A stretch of 64,000 nt of DNA from Gracilaria gracilis (taxonomy: Eukaryota > Rhodophyta > Florideophyceae > Gracilariales > Gracilariaceae), in the NCBI GenBank assembly GCA_030374805.1, contig JARGSG010000218.1:372001-436000 (forward strand), given 5' to 3'. Position 1 is the first letter of the stretch, and each line of letters begins with the position of its first letter. The translations under genes were made by a program, and so were the position numbers. The notes beneath the pieces are model-generated. The model was not told where the DNA came from. It was given only the letters and a program-made list of their open reading frames with translations, and ran no database searches. This document shows, piece after piece, positions 33,700 through 44,274 of this stretch.

Positions 33700-34822
33700 A
33701 ATGAAAGCGAAGTGCTCAGGAAGAGTTCTCCCTCGCTTCTGAGCTTAATCTTATTTATAGGCACCAGTAAATGTACGGGCTTCGCAACAGGTCTTTGTCA
33801 CGCTGCCTAATTTTGGCTGACTACTGCACTACAATCGCTTTGCTCCACATCCTGCATTGCTGAATTGCATTCTTTATAGAGTCCCCATGATACAGAACTG
33901 TACCGCTTCGGATAGTTTCGCATACGAAAGTCTTTAATCTTGTGAATGTAATCTTACTGTATTCCGTCTTCTAGGTCTCCGTATTCGTACATAGTATCCT
34001 ACACACCTGATGTAACTATCTCATCACTAAAACTATTGCACAGAGCGTTTCACGAGATCAATGCATATTTCTGAGATAGGTCTCCATCATTAGGGCGAAA
34101 ACTGCACCCAATCTTGCTCAGCCGGCAGTCTTGTAGTAAGCGTCTCTACCGAGTACTTCGCTGCGTAGAGTACTTATCAATACACTGCGAAAAATAATTA
34201 CATTTCTACGCATTCGTTAGCCGTGATCAGACGAATACAAAACAGCGAACATCTTGAAGATAGCGGTATCCAGCAAACTTTCAGGCTGAAATATTTCTAG
34301 TTTTAAACAATCAATGTGTCTTAAACAAACGCACAACACTTTCTCTGAAGCAGGTCTTCGGTTGTACGCAAAGAGAAAGAGAATCCATTAAGTTCTCTTA
34401 CCCATAACGAAAGAACAAGATGGGATATCTGCGGAACATATTGGACTTCCCGGACACAAGAAGCACAATTTCAACAACAGTAGCAATAAGCTATGCTATA
34501 GTACAGCGATAGGCATGTAACTACTTACCTGACAGAGTACTATTAGTAGTACGGCAACAACACTACACGTTTAGAACGGACACTAAATTACACAAATTCA
34601 CACATCGACCAACAGCGCACAAGTGTAATCATTATATGATTAATCAGTATGTAGTTTGCGCATCTATGAACCGTTTCAACATTCATTCTAGAACTGTAAA
34701 CGTTCACGTTTTGACATTGCGTAAAAGATTTTGTGCACAACAGATTTTGAATATAAGGATAAGTCATCGACGTGCCCAACCTCTCATGAATCGAAGAGTA
34801 CCCTTAAGGTTCGACAAGCAAC
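33700..34822. other. Shared promoter gap of copy D/T3
   Basis: About 1.1 kb between the divergent ORF1-D and T3. AT-rich, with no supported gene. The equivalent gap in copy B is 1.28 kb, so its length is conserved although sequence similarity by eye is low. Confidence 0.5.
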
Positions 34823-35715
34823 ATGAGAGGGAAAGAATTCGTTCCTCTGTTTCAGGAGCTTAGCAAGTCTTTCATCTTATGTGATGTTAGTGGCGAATGT
34901 TTACAGAACGTCAAACGATTTCGGGCATTCTTTAGCGTCTCTGTCACTGTATATTCTTGCGCTTGAAGGGAGACCAATTCATCTTTTATGGCGGCTACTC
35001 TTTCTGAAGAGCTATGCATCGGAAACAGTTAACAGTCGTATAGCCAAAGTTGACGAGAAATCGTTTCGAAAGTGGTGTTGGAGAGTCGTGATCGCTTTGG
35101 CTGACTTGAAAGTGGTTTGTTTGTCAGTTTCATATAGTTCCTTCTGGTCAATCTGTTAATATTCTGACACTTTCTATTTGAAAGTTGGAGTGGAATGCAA
35201 GACTTCGATTGTATTCAAAAAATGCGGAATGCCTCGTTTCTGTAGATGGAGTGGATTTTTCAATTTTGGAACCTTATCCGTTTGACTCGAGTTGGTACTT
35301 TCACAAAATAAATGGGGCAGGACTGCGGTATGAGATAGGCATCAGTCTGGCTGGAAGAGATCTAGTTTGGGCCAACGGACCGTATCCGTGTGGATCATAT
35401 CCAGATTTAAAGATTTTTGAAATGGTGATGAAAAATTATCTTTCCAAAGGCGAATATGTGGTCGCTGATGGAGGGTATCAAGATGAACGATGCCGGAAAC
35501 AGGGTAGAAATGATGAAGAAACCAATCTCTACGCGATCATTAGGGCACGTCATGAGACAGCTAACAGGCGCATGAAACAATTTCGTATTCTTTCTCATCG
35601 CTTCAGACATCATCGTTCATTACATTCGGCTTGCTTTCACGCCGTTGCAAATCTTACTCAGTTGTCATTCGAGGGCGGTGAACCTCTTTTCGAAATAGAA
35701 GAGCTTGGAGCTTAA
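34823..35715 (+). pseudogene. DDE transposase T3 (first exon frameshifted)
   Basis: ATG 34823 opens a frame reaching FRAFFSVSVTVYSCA, then a stop. The next frame continues LEGRPIHLLWRLLFLKSYASE and KSFRKWCWRVVIALADL, so about nine residues are missing and the frame is shifted near 34965. The intron is about 35119-35184 (GTTTGT...GAAAG). Exon 2 to 35715 is open and has SVDGVDFSILEPYPF (Asp), GLRYEIGISL, GPYPCGSYPDLKIF, VVADGGYQDERC (Asp) and ARHETANRRMKQFRIL (Glu). It is closest in pattern to T1. Confidence 0.82.
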
Positions 35716-36173
35716 TATATATTAAAACGTCTCCAGACAACTTCATCTAAAGTATTAACTCGACCGGAATATACATCTCTATAGTTCGAAGCTTGTTTTG
35801 ATCGTTTTTGTGACTAACAAGCTCAATCGTATTTGGGGTTTTGTATTGCTATAACACATGTGCCGCGTCCCTGTAAATTGTAAACAAACAAGATCTATAA
35901 ATCTGTAAACCTCTGTGTAGAATGCTTGTTACATTGCGCATATAGTGGATAACGAATCAAAAGAAGCAGAATATTTTTATTATGAAATAGTGCATGTTTT
36001 GTAAATGAAAGGGTTTGCATTTGGAAAACGAATGCTATGACTTGAAAAAGGAGCTTTATTTCTTGGCTTTGAACATATTGATACTAAAACCTCTTCACAA
36101 CGTAACCATTATTACTTCAATTATTACAGGGCTCATAGAAACTTTGAGGTACTGAATTTCCCGCTTTTCCCTG

Positions 36174-37022
36174 GGAGACTTTCATTAACAACAACGTGAA
36201 AAGTCGAGTTATCGTACGCAGTCGCCTTCAACTCTACCAAAGATAACATCCCAATATTCTGCAGTTGACAATTGAAACGCAATATATATCTTGTTCCCTA
36301 CAGTATCATTAATAAAATGTAGAATATCCTAGAATCGTTCAATATCTGAGCTGGGCTCAGCATGAGGAAAAAATTCAAAAATTGGCAGTCGACCCATATT
36401 TCAGTTCAAAATGGCGACTAGGTCTTTTATTTATCATAATAGAAAACTGTTGTATACGAAAGGGAAGAACATTTTCAATCCTTCTGATTTGTAAAAAACT
36501 TTTAGTCCCCCTCCATGCCACAAATTGGTTTATTGAACGCAGAGAACTATTCTCCACTTTTCGTGGATCAAGTTAGGTACTCGAAAGTGGTTAAAGTTGA
36601 AGAGTTGTTCCGTACTGCAATTTTAGTTTCGAGTTTATTAAACTCACTTTCACATTCACTTTGAAACTGACGATAAGGGCAATAACGGCGCATCTAAAAA
36701 CGATATGTCCTAAGTTTGAGTTTGTACTATCCTAAGTGCTCTGTCAAATTTGCAAGAGTCCGTTTAGACCTCCCCTGATCTTAAAACCAATGAAATAGAG
36801 AAGAAAAGTATCCTGGATACGTACTGTGCCAGGAAAAGTGACCAAATTCTACCAAACTCGGTTTTTCTTTCAATCATATGACAGTACGTACAGCATGATA
36901 CTATTTATGCATGGGGCATTAGTCAAGCCAAGTATGCGAATGTCCCACCAAATACTGCATTTAAGGAGCTCACATTTCTCAGCACATTCGGAGCATGCGC
37001 TCTGGATTTCAGAAATTGCGAC
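36174..37022. other. Remaining intergenic part of copy T2/E
   Basis: Sequence between the right end of nested copy D/T3 and ORF1-E. Together with 32221-32594 it makes the 1.2-kb gap between T2 and ORF1-E. The minus strand holds a broken frame (DILHFINDTVGNKIYIAF near 36320-36240) that might be a third-gene remnant; weak. Confidence 0.35.
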
Positions 37023-37898
37023 ATGGCGTCTGGAATACAAAGTACAATGGCTTCAATACGTAGAAGGCCACAACTGCGAGAGGATTCGCCCGCGGTCCGA
37101 AAATTAAGAATCATTTTCAAAAAAGAAGATTTGCTAGGAACAGAAACGGCAAAGGATGTTTATGATATGGATCCTATTTTCAAACCATTTCGTTTCACCA
37201 CTTTCAAAGCGAAGTTTCACAAAATTAGGCAGGAAATGGAAAGGTCCACAAGTAAGTACTCGAGGTTTCTGAAACATATTGGAATCGATACTAACAGATT
37301 TTCAGCTGCGTTAAATCCACAAACCTCCGAACAAGTGCCTTCGCGAGAGAACGACAATGTTGATAGAGAAACAATTAATCTTGAAGAGGATATTGAGCCT
37401 TCCCCAGAACCACCAAGTGTTCCTTGCGTGGGTCAGTTCTTTCCTCTGCTGTTGATGTCAGAGTGGGAGCAGGTCGACTCTACAACCAAGCATTTGACAT
37501 TGGCGATTGTTTTGCCTTCCGGCACAGGATCAGAGAGCATTGAGAGTGGTGTTTCAGATGATGGGTTTGGTTTTCAGCTAACAATAACTTGGCCAGATCC
37601 CATGAATGATGTCAAATTGCTTCATAAACTGTGGCTTACGAAGCAATTTGACCCGATGAAAGACTATCACCCTAAAGTGCTCGGGTTTCAGATATCTCTT
37701 AAATCTCTGCGAAGTACTGCAACTGATTCGGTGAAATCGTCATGTTTAATTCAACTTCCATTTCGGGTGGAATCTCATGTTCTCAGCAAGCAAATCCTCA
37801 CCTACGCAGATCAGACAAAAATTTACTACGTGTATCTCAAAGCCCCAGATGATAAGTATGTTAAGGAAGAAAATATAATATGCGTAGAAATCATATGA
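37023..37898 (+). CDS. ORF1-E of the two-gene TIR family (intact, one intron)
   Basis: Exon 1 is 37023-37251 and exon 2 is 37306-37898. The intron is 54 nt in phase 1, with consensus-quality signals: GTAAGT donor, TACTAAC branch site and TTTTCAG acceptor. Because 54 is a multiple of three and free of stops, an ORF finder reads straight through it. The product is about 273 aa. The N-terminal domain has SPAVRKLRIIFKKEDLLGTE and DPIFKPFRFTTFKAKFHKIR. The linker has NLEEDIEPSPEPP. The C-terminal domain has FFPLLLMSEWEQVDSTTKHL, AIVLPSGTGS, LTITWPDPMNDVKLLHKLWL, YHPKVLGFQ and IQLPFRVESH. A second ATG at 37047 is possible. The partner is T2. Confidence 0.82.
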   Translation: MASGIQSTMASIRRRPQLREDSPAVRKLRIIFKKEDLLGTETAKDVYDMDPIFKPFRFTTFKAKFHKIRQEMERSTSKYSRFLKHIGIDTNRFSAALNPQTSEQVPSRENDNVDRETINLEEDIEPSPEPPSVPCVGQFFPLLLMSEWEQVDSTTKHLTLAIVLPSGTGSESIESGVSDDGFGFQLTITWPDPMNDVKLLHKLWLTKQFDPMKDYHPKVLGFQISLKSLRSTATDSVKSSCLIQLPFRVESHVLSKQILTYADQTKIYYVYLKAPDDKYVKEENIICVEII

Positions 37899-38089
37899 GA
37901 ACGATGCTTAGATCTATAATCACATGTGCTTATTTTTTCTAAATGTATTCGCATCAAAATTATATAGTTTCGCCCAGTACCTCCTTTAAACAAGAACACT
38001 TTAACGATTACATACAAAGAGGGTCAATTATTGTACCAAACAGGTTTTTCTTCATAATACATGCTATTCCATTTTTCCCGTGTTTCCCG

Positions 38090-38410
38090 GTGGTCTGGTC
38101 TTGCGTTCTTAATGACGTATCCCTGCTGTACAGAAAATGTTTAATGTCAAAGCATGAAACTAAACTAGAGGCCTATCACCCAAAATTACTAGGCCTCGAA
38201 AAGGATTTGAAGACCATCAGATCATTTATTAGCGATCAAGTCGAGTCATGCAGTCGCATATTTCTGCCATCTCCTGTACGGACTCAAATTCTTGAAAAGA
38301 GTAGTCTCGCTTGGAAAAAATCAGATGCCAAAATTGTATATGTAGATTTTATAGCTCCTGTAGATGAATATTCGATAGGAAAAGGCAACGAAGAGTTTGA
38401 AGGGCATTAG
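38090..38410 (+). pseudogene. ORF1-G: C-terminal half of the ORF1 begun at 30537
   Basis: Starting at the right terminus of copy T2/E, the plus strand reads VWSCVLNDVSLLYRKCL, EAYHPKLLGLEKDLKTI, SRIFLPSPVRTQILEKS and AKIVYVDFIAPVDEYS, then stops at 38410. This is the ORF1 C-terminal domain from the W of the LxIxWP motif onward, exactly where ORF1-C at 31100 breaks off. Hence 30537-31100 and 38090-38410 are one gene split by a transposon of its own family. Confidence 0.7.
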
Positions 38411-39277
38411 GCATACTCGTAAATATCTTGAAAAATTTTCGCATAAAGTAAATAGTCTGTGGATGCCAAGAGAGTATTTATAAAATTCTTCCTTAGTGAG
38501 CATCGCGTATATAGAGTAGTGAGACGACAACATTTTATTCAAGCGATCACCCATAAAAGGACGTACTTATTTGTTACAACATAAAAAGCTTTTCCGAACC
38601 CTACGCCTTTTTAAGGCGTTAGGTGTTTCGCATGAACAATTTTAACATTATTTTCCACAAGCAACATCCAACAACCCTTCTGCAGTGAGTTCCTAACCGG
38701 CAAATATATAAAATGGAATTTAAATCTACGCATAGTTTGATATACAGTCATTTGTTTATTACTACACAATTCCTCATGAAACATCTGCCCATTTTTAATG
38801 CTTACTTTTTCGGTTTTCATAAGTTGCAAATATTGGAGAAGAGATAGATTCGTTACGCTTTTGCTTATAAGAAAGACCAGAATTACATGAACGTTTCGCG
38901 TGTGACATAAATATTCTATTGCTAACGGTTTTTTTGGCTTTCAATTGATGTGGAAGCCCATAAAAATATTAGATACCTTCTTATAAGCGGTTTCTCAAGT
39001 GTTGGAATAGCAAGCAATATTGAACTCTTATTCTTTTAGATCACGTTTGAAGTGAAAGTCTGAGATGGTTCGATTACTTATATAGATTAAAAACTGCCAA
39101 GAAATAAGGCATTCGCTTTGACTATAGAATTAAAAAAAAACATAAAGCCAGAAGTGTCATAGTTTCTGTCCTGTTATTAAGAAAACCTTACAACGATTCA
39201 ATTCATCACATTGTAAGCTTCAATACTTTTTTTCGCCGTTTTCAAAACTTCCCGCAAGCTCCCGTTGAAAGAAAATT
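38411..39277. other. No supported gene; possible right end of the outermost nested element near 39261
   Basis: AT-rich. At 39251-39261 CCCGCAAGCTC, read inward on the minus strand, resembles the family terminus (GAGCTTGCGGGAAG). The distance from the ORF1-G stop (850 bp) is longer than in other copies, so this is tentative. Confidence 0.3.
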
Positions 39278-39829
39278 TCAATTGCATAGCGTTGCATACC
39301 TATAATTCATAAAGTTTCTGTTCTCTTTTAGCATCTTATTCACACCGTATTTGGCATCCAAATCATAGACAAATGTCTGCGTCAAAGAGTCGGAAACACC
39401 CAAAACAAACTTCGTGATTATATATTCGTAAGTGGGCCCCTTAACTTCGACGATGCTACTCAAAAATTCCCAGAAACCAACATGTTTTATTTCAAAAAGT
39501 GTCATGAAAAGTATACACTTTGGTATGTATCGATATGGGCGACCACATCCTGTGGTTCCACAAAATGACGGAAATTGGCCTTAATGCTATTCCACAAAGC
39601 TTCAAATGTTTGAAGAAAAGTTCTACATTTCCAGAATCGTAGCGGATGCACCATCTCGAGAAAAAGAGTCGTAGGTTGGAGATTCTAAATCAATTTTTTC
39701 GTCTCTATCGGTGATGTCTGTTTCGGAGTTAAATCGATTGAGCTCCACTCCCCTCGCCAGGCGTGAGTCCCCCAAAGGCTCCAGCGCCGTGTGAATTTTA
39801 ATCGACGACAATCGAGATGGGTCCGACAT
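39278..39829 (-). CDS. Unrecognised hypothetical gene, probably two exons or frameshifted
   Basis: Two minus-strand frames lie in line. 39829-39623 begins MSDPSRLSSIKIHTALEPLGD. 39505-39278 contains KHVGFWEFLSSIVEVKGPTYEY and FVYDLDAKYGVNKML. The 115 bp between them has coding-like sequence in a third frame (FEALWNSIKANFRHFVEPQDV). No family is recognised. Either an intron or indels separate the pieces. Confidence 0.3.
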
Positions 39830-40450
39830 GATAAAGCAGAACTGTGAGAGGGAAATGTTCTGTCAATGAGAATATGATACTGCTACAAACGATTCTCTAG
39901 TTCCTGTAATCCCTAGAGATAAGCTTTACCCCCAAAGACCGCCTGAATACTCCTGAGGCATTGTGGTCAAAAATGTCTAGCATATACTTACGCAATTACT
40001 GCATACGCAACAATTACCGCATTCACGCTGGTATGCAGAGATAACGTAGTTATTGCGGGACTTATGAAATACATACACTTTGCTAGCGATAAACTAGATG
40101 GACTTGCAATTGTTGTCCTTAACGACAATAGACCTACCTCAGCATTTATCTGTCTCATGTCAAAATATTTAGATCTTACGATAAGGATTACATTTCAATA
40201 GAAATCAGTACGTATGTATAGACATCCTGACTTTGAATACCACCGTACTTAACTGTCAATTCAAACTTGAAATCCGAACTGCAGAGCCCTACGTTGTAAA
40301 ATTACACTTCTGGAGATATCTTAGTATTTAATATATAACTTAACTTTCGAAACACTTCACAGCACTATGTAGAAATGCTTCTAATCCGAGGCATAGTAGC
40401 TGGCTTCAAGCACCTACAATTCATCTTCTGCGTACTTTTGTAACCCTCTA
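39830..40450. other. No gene seen
   Basis: About 620 bp of AT-rich sequence with no open frame of note on either strand and no repeat recognised. Confidence 0.5.
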
Positions 40451-40454
40451 TCCT

Positions 40455-41769
40455 ATGATGAATAAAAACGAACCTAATAGGCGATGCAATACACAGAAGA
40501 CGCCGAAGACGCTCGCCGTTCAGAAGTCGCCCATTTTGAGGGCGATAACTTTCAAGAGTCCGGCGAAGATAGAGAATGAGATGGTCCAGCTCTCGAAACT
40601 TTCTTCGAGGCGGATGGTGACAAAGCGATCTTCAACATGAAAAACTTCAAGAATAAATAATTTCAAGAGCTACACAAGCGCTGGGAGATATTTATTTCAC
40701 CCGCATGGGAGCAAGATCGTGGTCAAAGATCTTCTATTTCCTGTCAAGTTATGTTGTTCATTACTCTTGCTGTCTGCAAAAATTGGGGGGCACGTGGGGA
40801 CAGTTTGGCACGAATTTTTCGCATGAAAACCGCCGCATTTCAGAAGTCTGTTTTACGCTATGGTCAATTATTTGAAATGGACTTTTACGTAGACTACGTA
40901 ATGGAGATAAGAGAACGATTTACAATGTCTTATATGGTGAAAGAAGGCAGACGGTTCACGAAATTCCCGCCAGCGCGATATTTTACCAATGTCGTGCTTC
41001 TCAATGGTAACAATCCGCTTTGTTCTTTGGATGATGGTGAGAAATCTTAAACTAGAAAGCATAAACTCTACGGCCAGAAAGTAAAGATTTCTGTTCTTCC
41101 CTGTGGACTAACAATTAATTGCTATGATCCTAGACCAGGATCTGTGGCACACTCAACGATATTTTGAGACAAAATGTGCTTCCATGAGAAGGCATTAGAG
41201 AACAAGGAAAGTGAAAGTGAGCTGACGGACAGTGGCGGTCTCCATGAAAGGTTTGGGTCTTCTTGGGCTGTGATAATGAACAAAGACTGCATCGGGTTGC
41301 ATGCTGTCGTAAGTGGCGTAGTGCTCAAGAAGAGGCCTCAAATGGCTTCCCTTTATACGTCGAGAGTGGTCGTAATAAAACTATTGCAAGCGACAGAATT
41401 ATAGCTGAGAATTACTTTGGACAACTGCAAGGTTTAGGAAAATTGCTAGAATGTAAATGGCGTTGGAAAGGTTCAAGCCTTCGCATTTTTCTCAGTTTTC
41501 TTCTGGCCGTGACAAATTATCATATCACCAAGAACCCGTTGCGCAAAGCTGACGGAGAGTTATTCAGAAAATCTCAAAACCGATTATGGAGCATCGGACT
41601 CAAATTAGCAAGACTTCCTTGTGATGCTCGTAAGCGCTACTACAAAAGAAGGCGAACAAAGGTCTTGGGCGATAACACTAATCAGCATAGTTTCGATGAC
41701 AGTGATGAATATGAAGTTACCGATGAGAACCCAAACAGTGAAAAGGACTTTGACCATGGAAATGACTGA
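40455..41769 (+). pseudogene. Second type of DDE transposase, frameshifted
   Basis: Coding-like pieces in order are FQELHKRWEIF and RGQRSSISCQVMLFITLAVCKNWGARGDSLARIF (40670-40830, presented in two parts), ARYFTNVVLLNGNN, KLYGQKVKISVLPCGLTIN (41070-41120), RFGSSWAVIMNKDCIGLHAVV, then in another frame TIASDRIIAENYFGQLQGL, KWRWKGSSLRIFLSFLLAVTNYHITKNPLRKADGE near 41390-41560 and a Lys/Arg- then Asp-rich tail. The K-x-Y-G-x-K-x-x-x-S-V-L-P and N-x-H-I-x-x-N-P-L-R motifs are typical of DDE superfamily endonucleases of oomycete and algal elements (from memory). At least three frame breaks. Unrelated in detail to T1-T3. Confidence 0.6.
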
Positions 41770-42480
41770 GGTGAAATTATGGTGCCCCCACCAAACGTGA
41801 TTTAAGGTATTTTTGTGGTACTTATTTTCATACGATTGTACCTGGTTATATATCAGTATATGTGCTGTAAACTCAATTGTTGCAAGTTTACAGACCACTT
41901 CATATTTTGAATTGCGCAGAGATTCTTGTTGTTTCCTAAACTAGACGAGAAAGATCAGGTTATAGCATGATACAAATAGCGTCTGTGAATGGATTCGTTT
42001 TCAACCAGCTACAGAGAAATGCTGAAGTAGGTCTAATGGTAGCAATTGGTATTGATGGCAACCCTTCCACGTTGATATTTCAATTCAATTGTTGCAGATA
42101 CTGTAAAATGAACACCTATGACAAATGAATTCCAATTGGTCGTACTTCATAGGTTAGGAATCGGCCTTTGCGCAGTACTTGTCTGCAAACAATTTTCTTC
42201 AACAGAAAAAACGGCTATAGGGACTCAGTTTCCCAACGACCGAGTGTCAGATCACGAGTTCTAGTTGACAATCTGTCATAACGCATTTACTACCATGTGC
42301 CATTCTTCGTTAGCCAGTTTTGTAAATGCTTTGTCTTTGTTGTATTTAATTTCTTTTGTGCACAGTTGCTGGCTTGCCACGTATTTTCGAAACATTTTCG
42401 AACCTGGGTCCACTTCTCGCAAAAATAAACAAAGTACCCAAGTGCTGCTTCACAACATTGGGGACCTAACCCCATGCTTC
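41770..42480. other. No gene seen
   Basis: Intergenic, AT-rich. Short frames only. No terminal repeat for the upstream transposase was recognised. Confidence 0.5.
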
Positions 42481-42499
42481 TACGGAGAGGAATTTTCGT

Positions 42500-42865
42500 C
42501 TTCAAAATTTTTTTGGAGAGCTACGGAGAGTTTGGCCCGTCTCTCCCTTAGATGGCCCGTTTGTCCTGGAGCCATGCAGAGCTCTCCATGGCAAGAAGAG
42601 GACTCTCTGTGACAAGTAGAGACCTCTCCATAGCTGGAGAAACCTCTCCAAAGCATGGAGAAATCTCTCCGAAGCAGGAAGAGGCCTCTCCAAAGCATGG
42701 AGAGCTCTCCATAACAGGAGAGCGCTCTCTACTGGACACTGAGCTGTCGTAAGTTGAGGCTCTTAATAGGAAAAGAACCTCTCTGGCGCATAAAGAGACC
42801 TCTCTAAAACTCGGAGAGCTCCACATAGCTCCACATAGCTCCACATAGCAGGGAGAAGCCTCTCC
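42500..42865. repeat. Degenerate GAGAGCTCTCC / AGCATGGAGA repeat block
   Basis: About 365 bp built from short, diverged units such as CCTCTCCAAAGCATGGAGA, ending with CTCCACATAG repeated three times. Many units pair GGAGAG with CTCTCC, so the block contains numerous short inverted repeats. Frames on both strands are repeat artefacts. Confidence 0.8.
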
Positions 42866-43134
42866 CCCCAAAAGTAGTGAGCCTTCAAAAGCTGCACACG
42901 CAAAACTGGCCTCGTACCTTCCAGCATATACTTTGGTCTGCTTCTAACGGCTTTCTTTCTGCAGCTATCTCTTCCAAACCGAATTGCTTAGTCGTTCATT
43001 CTGTGCCGCATTCTTGTACTCTTTGCTGCTGAACCCATCATTTCTCGCAATACGCTGCCCATCCGCAGCTCCCTCGCTTTTTCTGCCTTTTTAGGCAAAC
43101 TTTGTACCTTGTTTCTTCTTGCGAACGCAAAACC

Positions 43135-43690
43135 ATGATGGTGGCATTCCTTCCGCAAAATTGGAACGTGACCAAAAAAAACAACCTTGAAACCACTGCC
43201 TCGTTGATCATTGCTGCAGAAAGAAACACAGAAACGGTCTCAGAGCTGCTGAGCAAGCATAAAAACGACTAGACAGGCCTGCAAGAAGATGCTGCAAAAA
43301 GTCATCCGGCAATGTTGAGGTAGGTGTAACCGCGCGTGGCGAAGGCATAGAGCGGGCAAAATGACTGCTTCAACCCATAGCTGGTCATTTCCTGGAGCGG
43401 ATACGAAGAAAAGGAATCAGCGTTGCTGCCGGCCGATACGGTCGTGAACACTAGGAAATTTGATGGAGTCACTGCTGTTCTTCTTAACTCTAGTGGCGGG
43501 CACGTCTCAGTGTTCATAACAATGCTGTCCGTTGGCGCTTACCACGATATCGCAGATATATTCGGCTAGATATTATTACACAATCCCGACTTTCATGGAC
43601 AAGAACACGTGGTGGTGGTGCTGCTCGAACACGGTGCCGATCTGCAAACGAGAAACAGCTAGAGATACACCGAGATTCACAACGCTACGA
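43135..43690 (+). pseudogene. Ankyrin-repeat protein remnant
   Basis: Three partial ankyrin repeats are visible in different frames: LETTASLIIAAERNTETVSELL near 43180-43250 (shown to 20 here as ETTASLIIAAERNTETVSEL), FDGVTAVLLNSSGGHVSVF near 43455-43515, and VVVLLEHGADLQTRNS near 43605-43660. The GHxxVV and LLxHGADxxxR signatures are classic for the family. Frameshifts and stops separate them. Confidence 0.55.
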
Positions 43691-43699
43691 GCCAAAAGA

Positions 43700-44274
43700 A
43701 TGGCGCCAGTGTCCAGGGTGGTGTAGAGGGGTGGCGAAGGCGTGCTTATCTTCAGGAACCACTATCAGTCCTAACTGTTGCTACTCCCGTATAGAAGGCA
43801 GGTCTGCCGCAAATGGGTTGGTCGCTGTGGCTGGAGTCTTCTTTGCAGCAACGGGGGCCAGCGGAGTTGCGTCAAGAGCAACCTCCACAGTCTCATATCT
43901 TTCTCATCCGTACCATTAATTGCAAGGAACGTTTCGGCCACACACTGCGCAGCCTCTTGAGAAAACATGGCATTTCCATGTTCTTTGGCGTAGAGTCATT
44001 TCGCTTCGGCGATTACTTCTTGAAACTAATGAATCAAGCCATGAACACTGTACCGGTCGGCGTATTCATTTTCAGTATCCTGATCCGAATCGTCAGCGTT
44101 TTCGAAGCAACATCGTTCTTCTAATGGTGTCTTCGAATTTTCAGTACAACAACGTTAACTATAAAAGTGGTACTCTTCTTCCAATGTTGACGATATCAAT
44201 ATCTGAATTGAGAACCACTTTTATTGCACAAGAGAGGAACGTTAGGTTTTGCTTGAACGTGTAACAAAAAGATG
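43700..44274. other. No supported gene
   Basis: Frames on the plus strand continue from the ankyrin remnant but show no repeat or other domain. Probably decayed host sequence or spacer. Confidence 0.4.

Larger units (their letters stand above)
32598..36170. mobile_element. Two-gene TIR family, copy D/T3, nested in copy T2/E
   Basis: 3573 bp. Left end GGAAGAACGGGAAAT; right end, inverted, GGAAAAGCGGGAAAT (13 of 15 identical). Flanks are CTT (32595-32597) and CTG (36171-36173), probably a CTG duplication with one change. It contains ORF1-D (minus, intact) and transposase T3 (plus, damaged), divergent with about 1.2 kb between their starts, the same spacing as in copy B. It lies in the intergenic segment of copy T2/E. 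Confidence 0.8.
31106..38087. mobile_element. Two-gene TIR family, copy T2/E, inserted in ORF1-C/G and itself interrupted
   Basis: Left end GCAAATATGGGAAA at 31106; right end, read inward on the minus strand, GGAAACACGGGAAAAATGG from 38087. The match is 10 of 14 between ends, and better with the end of copy F. It contains transposase T2 (minus, 31307-32220) and ORF1-E (plus, 37023-37898). Their starts are 4.8 kb apart only because copy D/T3 (32598-36170) is inserted between them. Without it the element is about 3.4 kb, like copies B and D. The flanks show no clean 3-bp duplication. Confidence 0.75.

Noticed and set aside
31091..38093. GGT as the target duplication of copy T2/E
   Set aside because: It would restore an ORF1-like frame but makes the left terminus longer than in all other copies. 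The family-aligned ends give flanks AAG and CGG, so the duplication is left undecided.
42480..42871. Minus-strand Leu/Ser-rich ORFs over the GAGAGCTC block
   Set aside because: They are produced by the short repeat itself and change frame with each unit.
43302..43517. Minus-strand ORF opposite the ankyrin remnant
   Set aside because: The plus strand carries recognisable ankyrin signatures in the same place, so the minus frame is a shadow.
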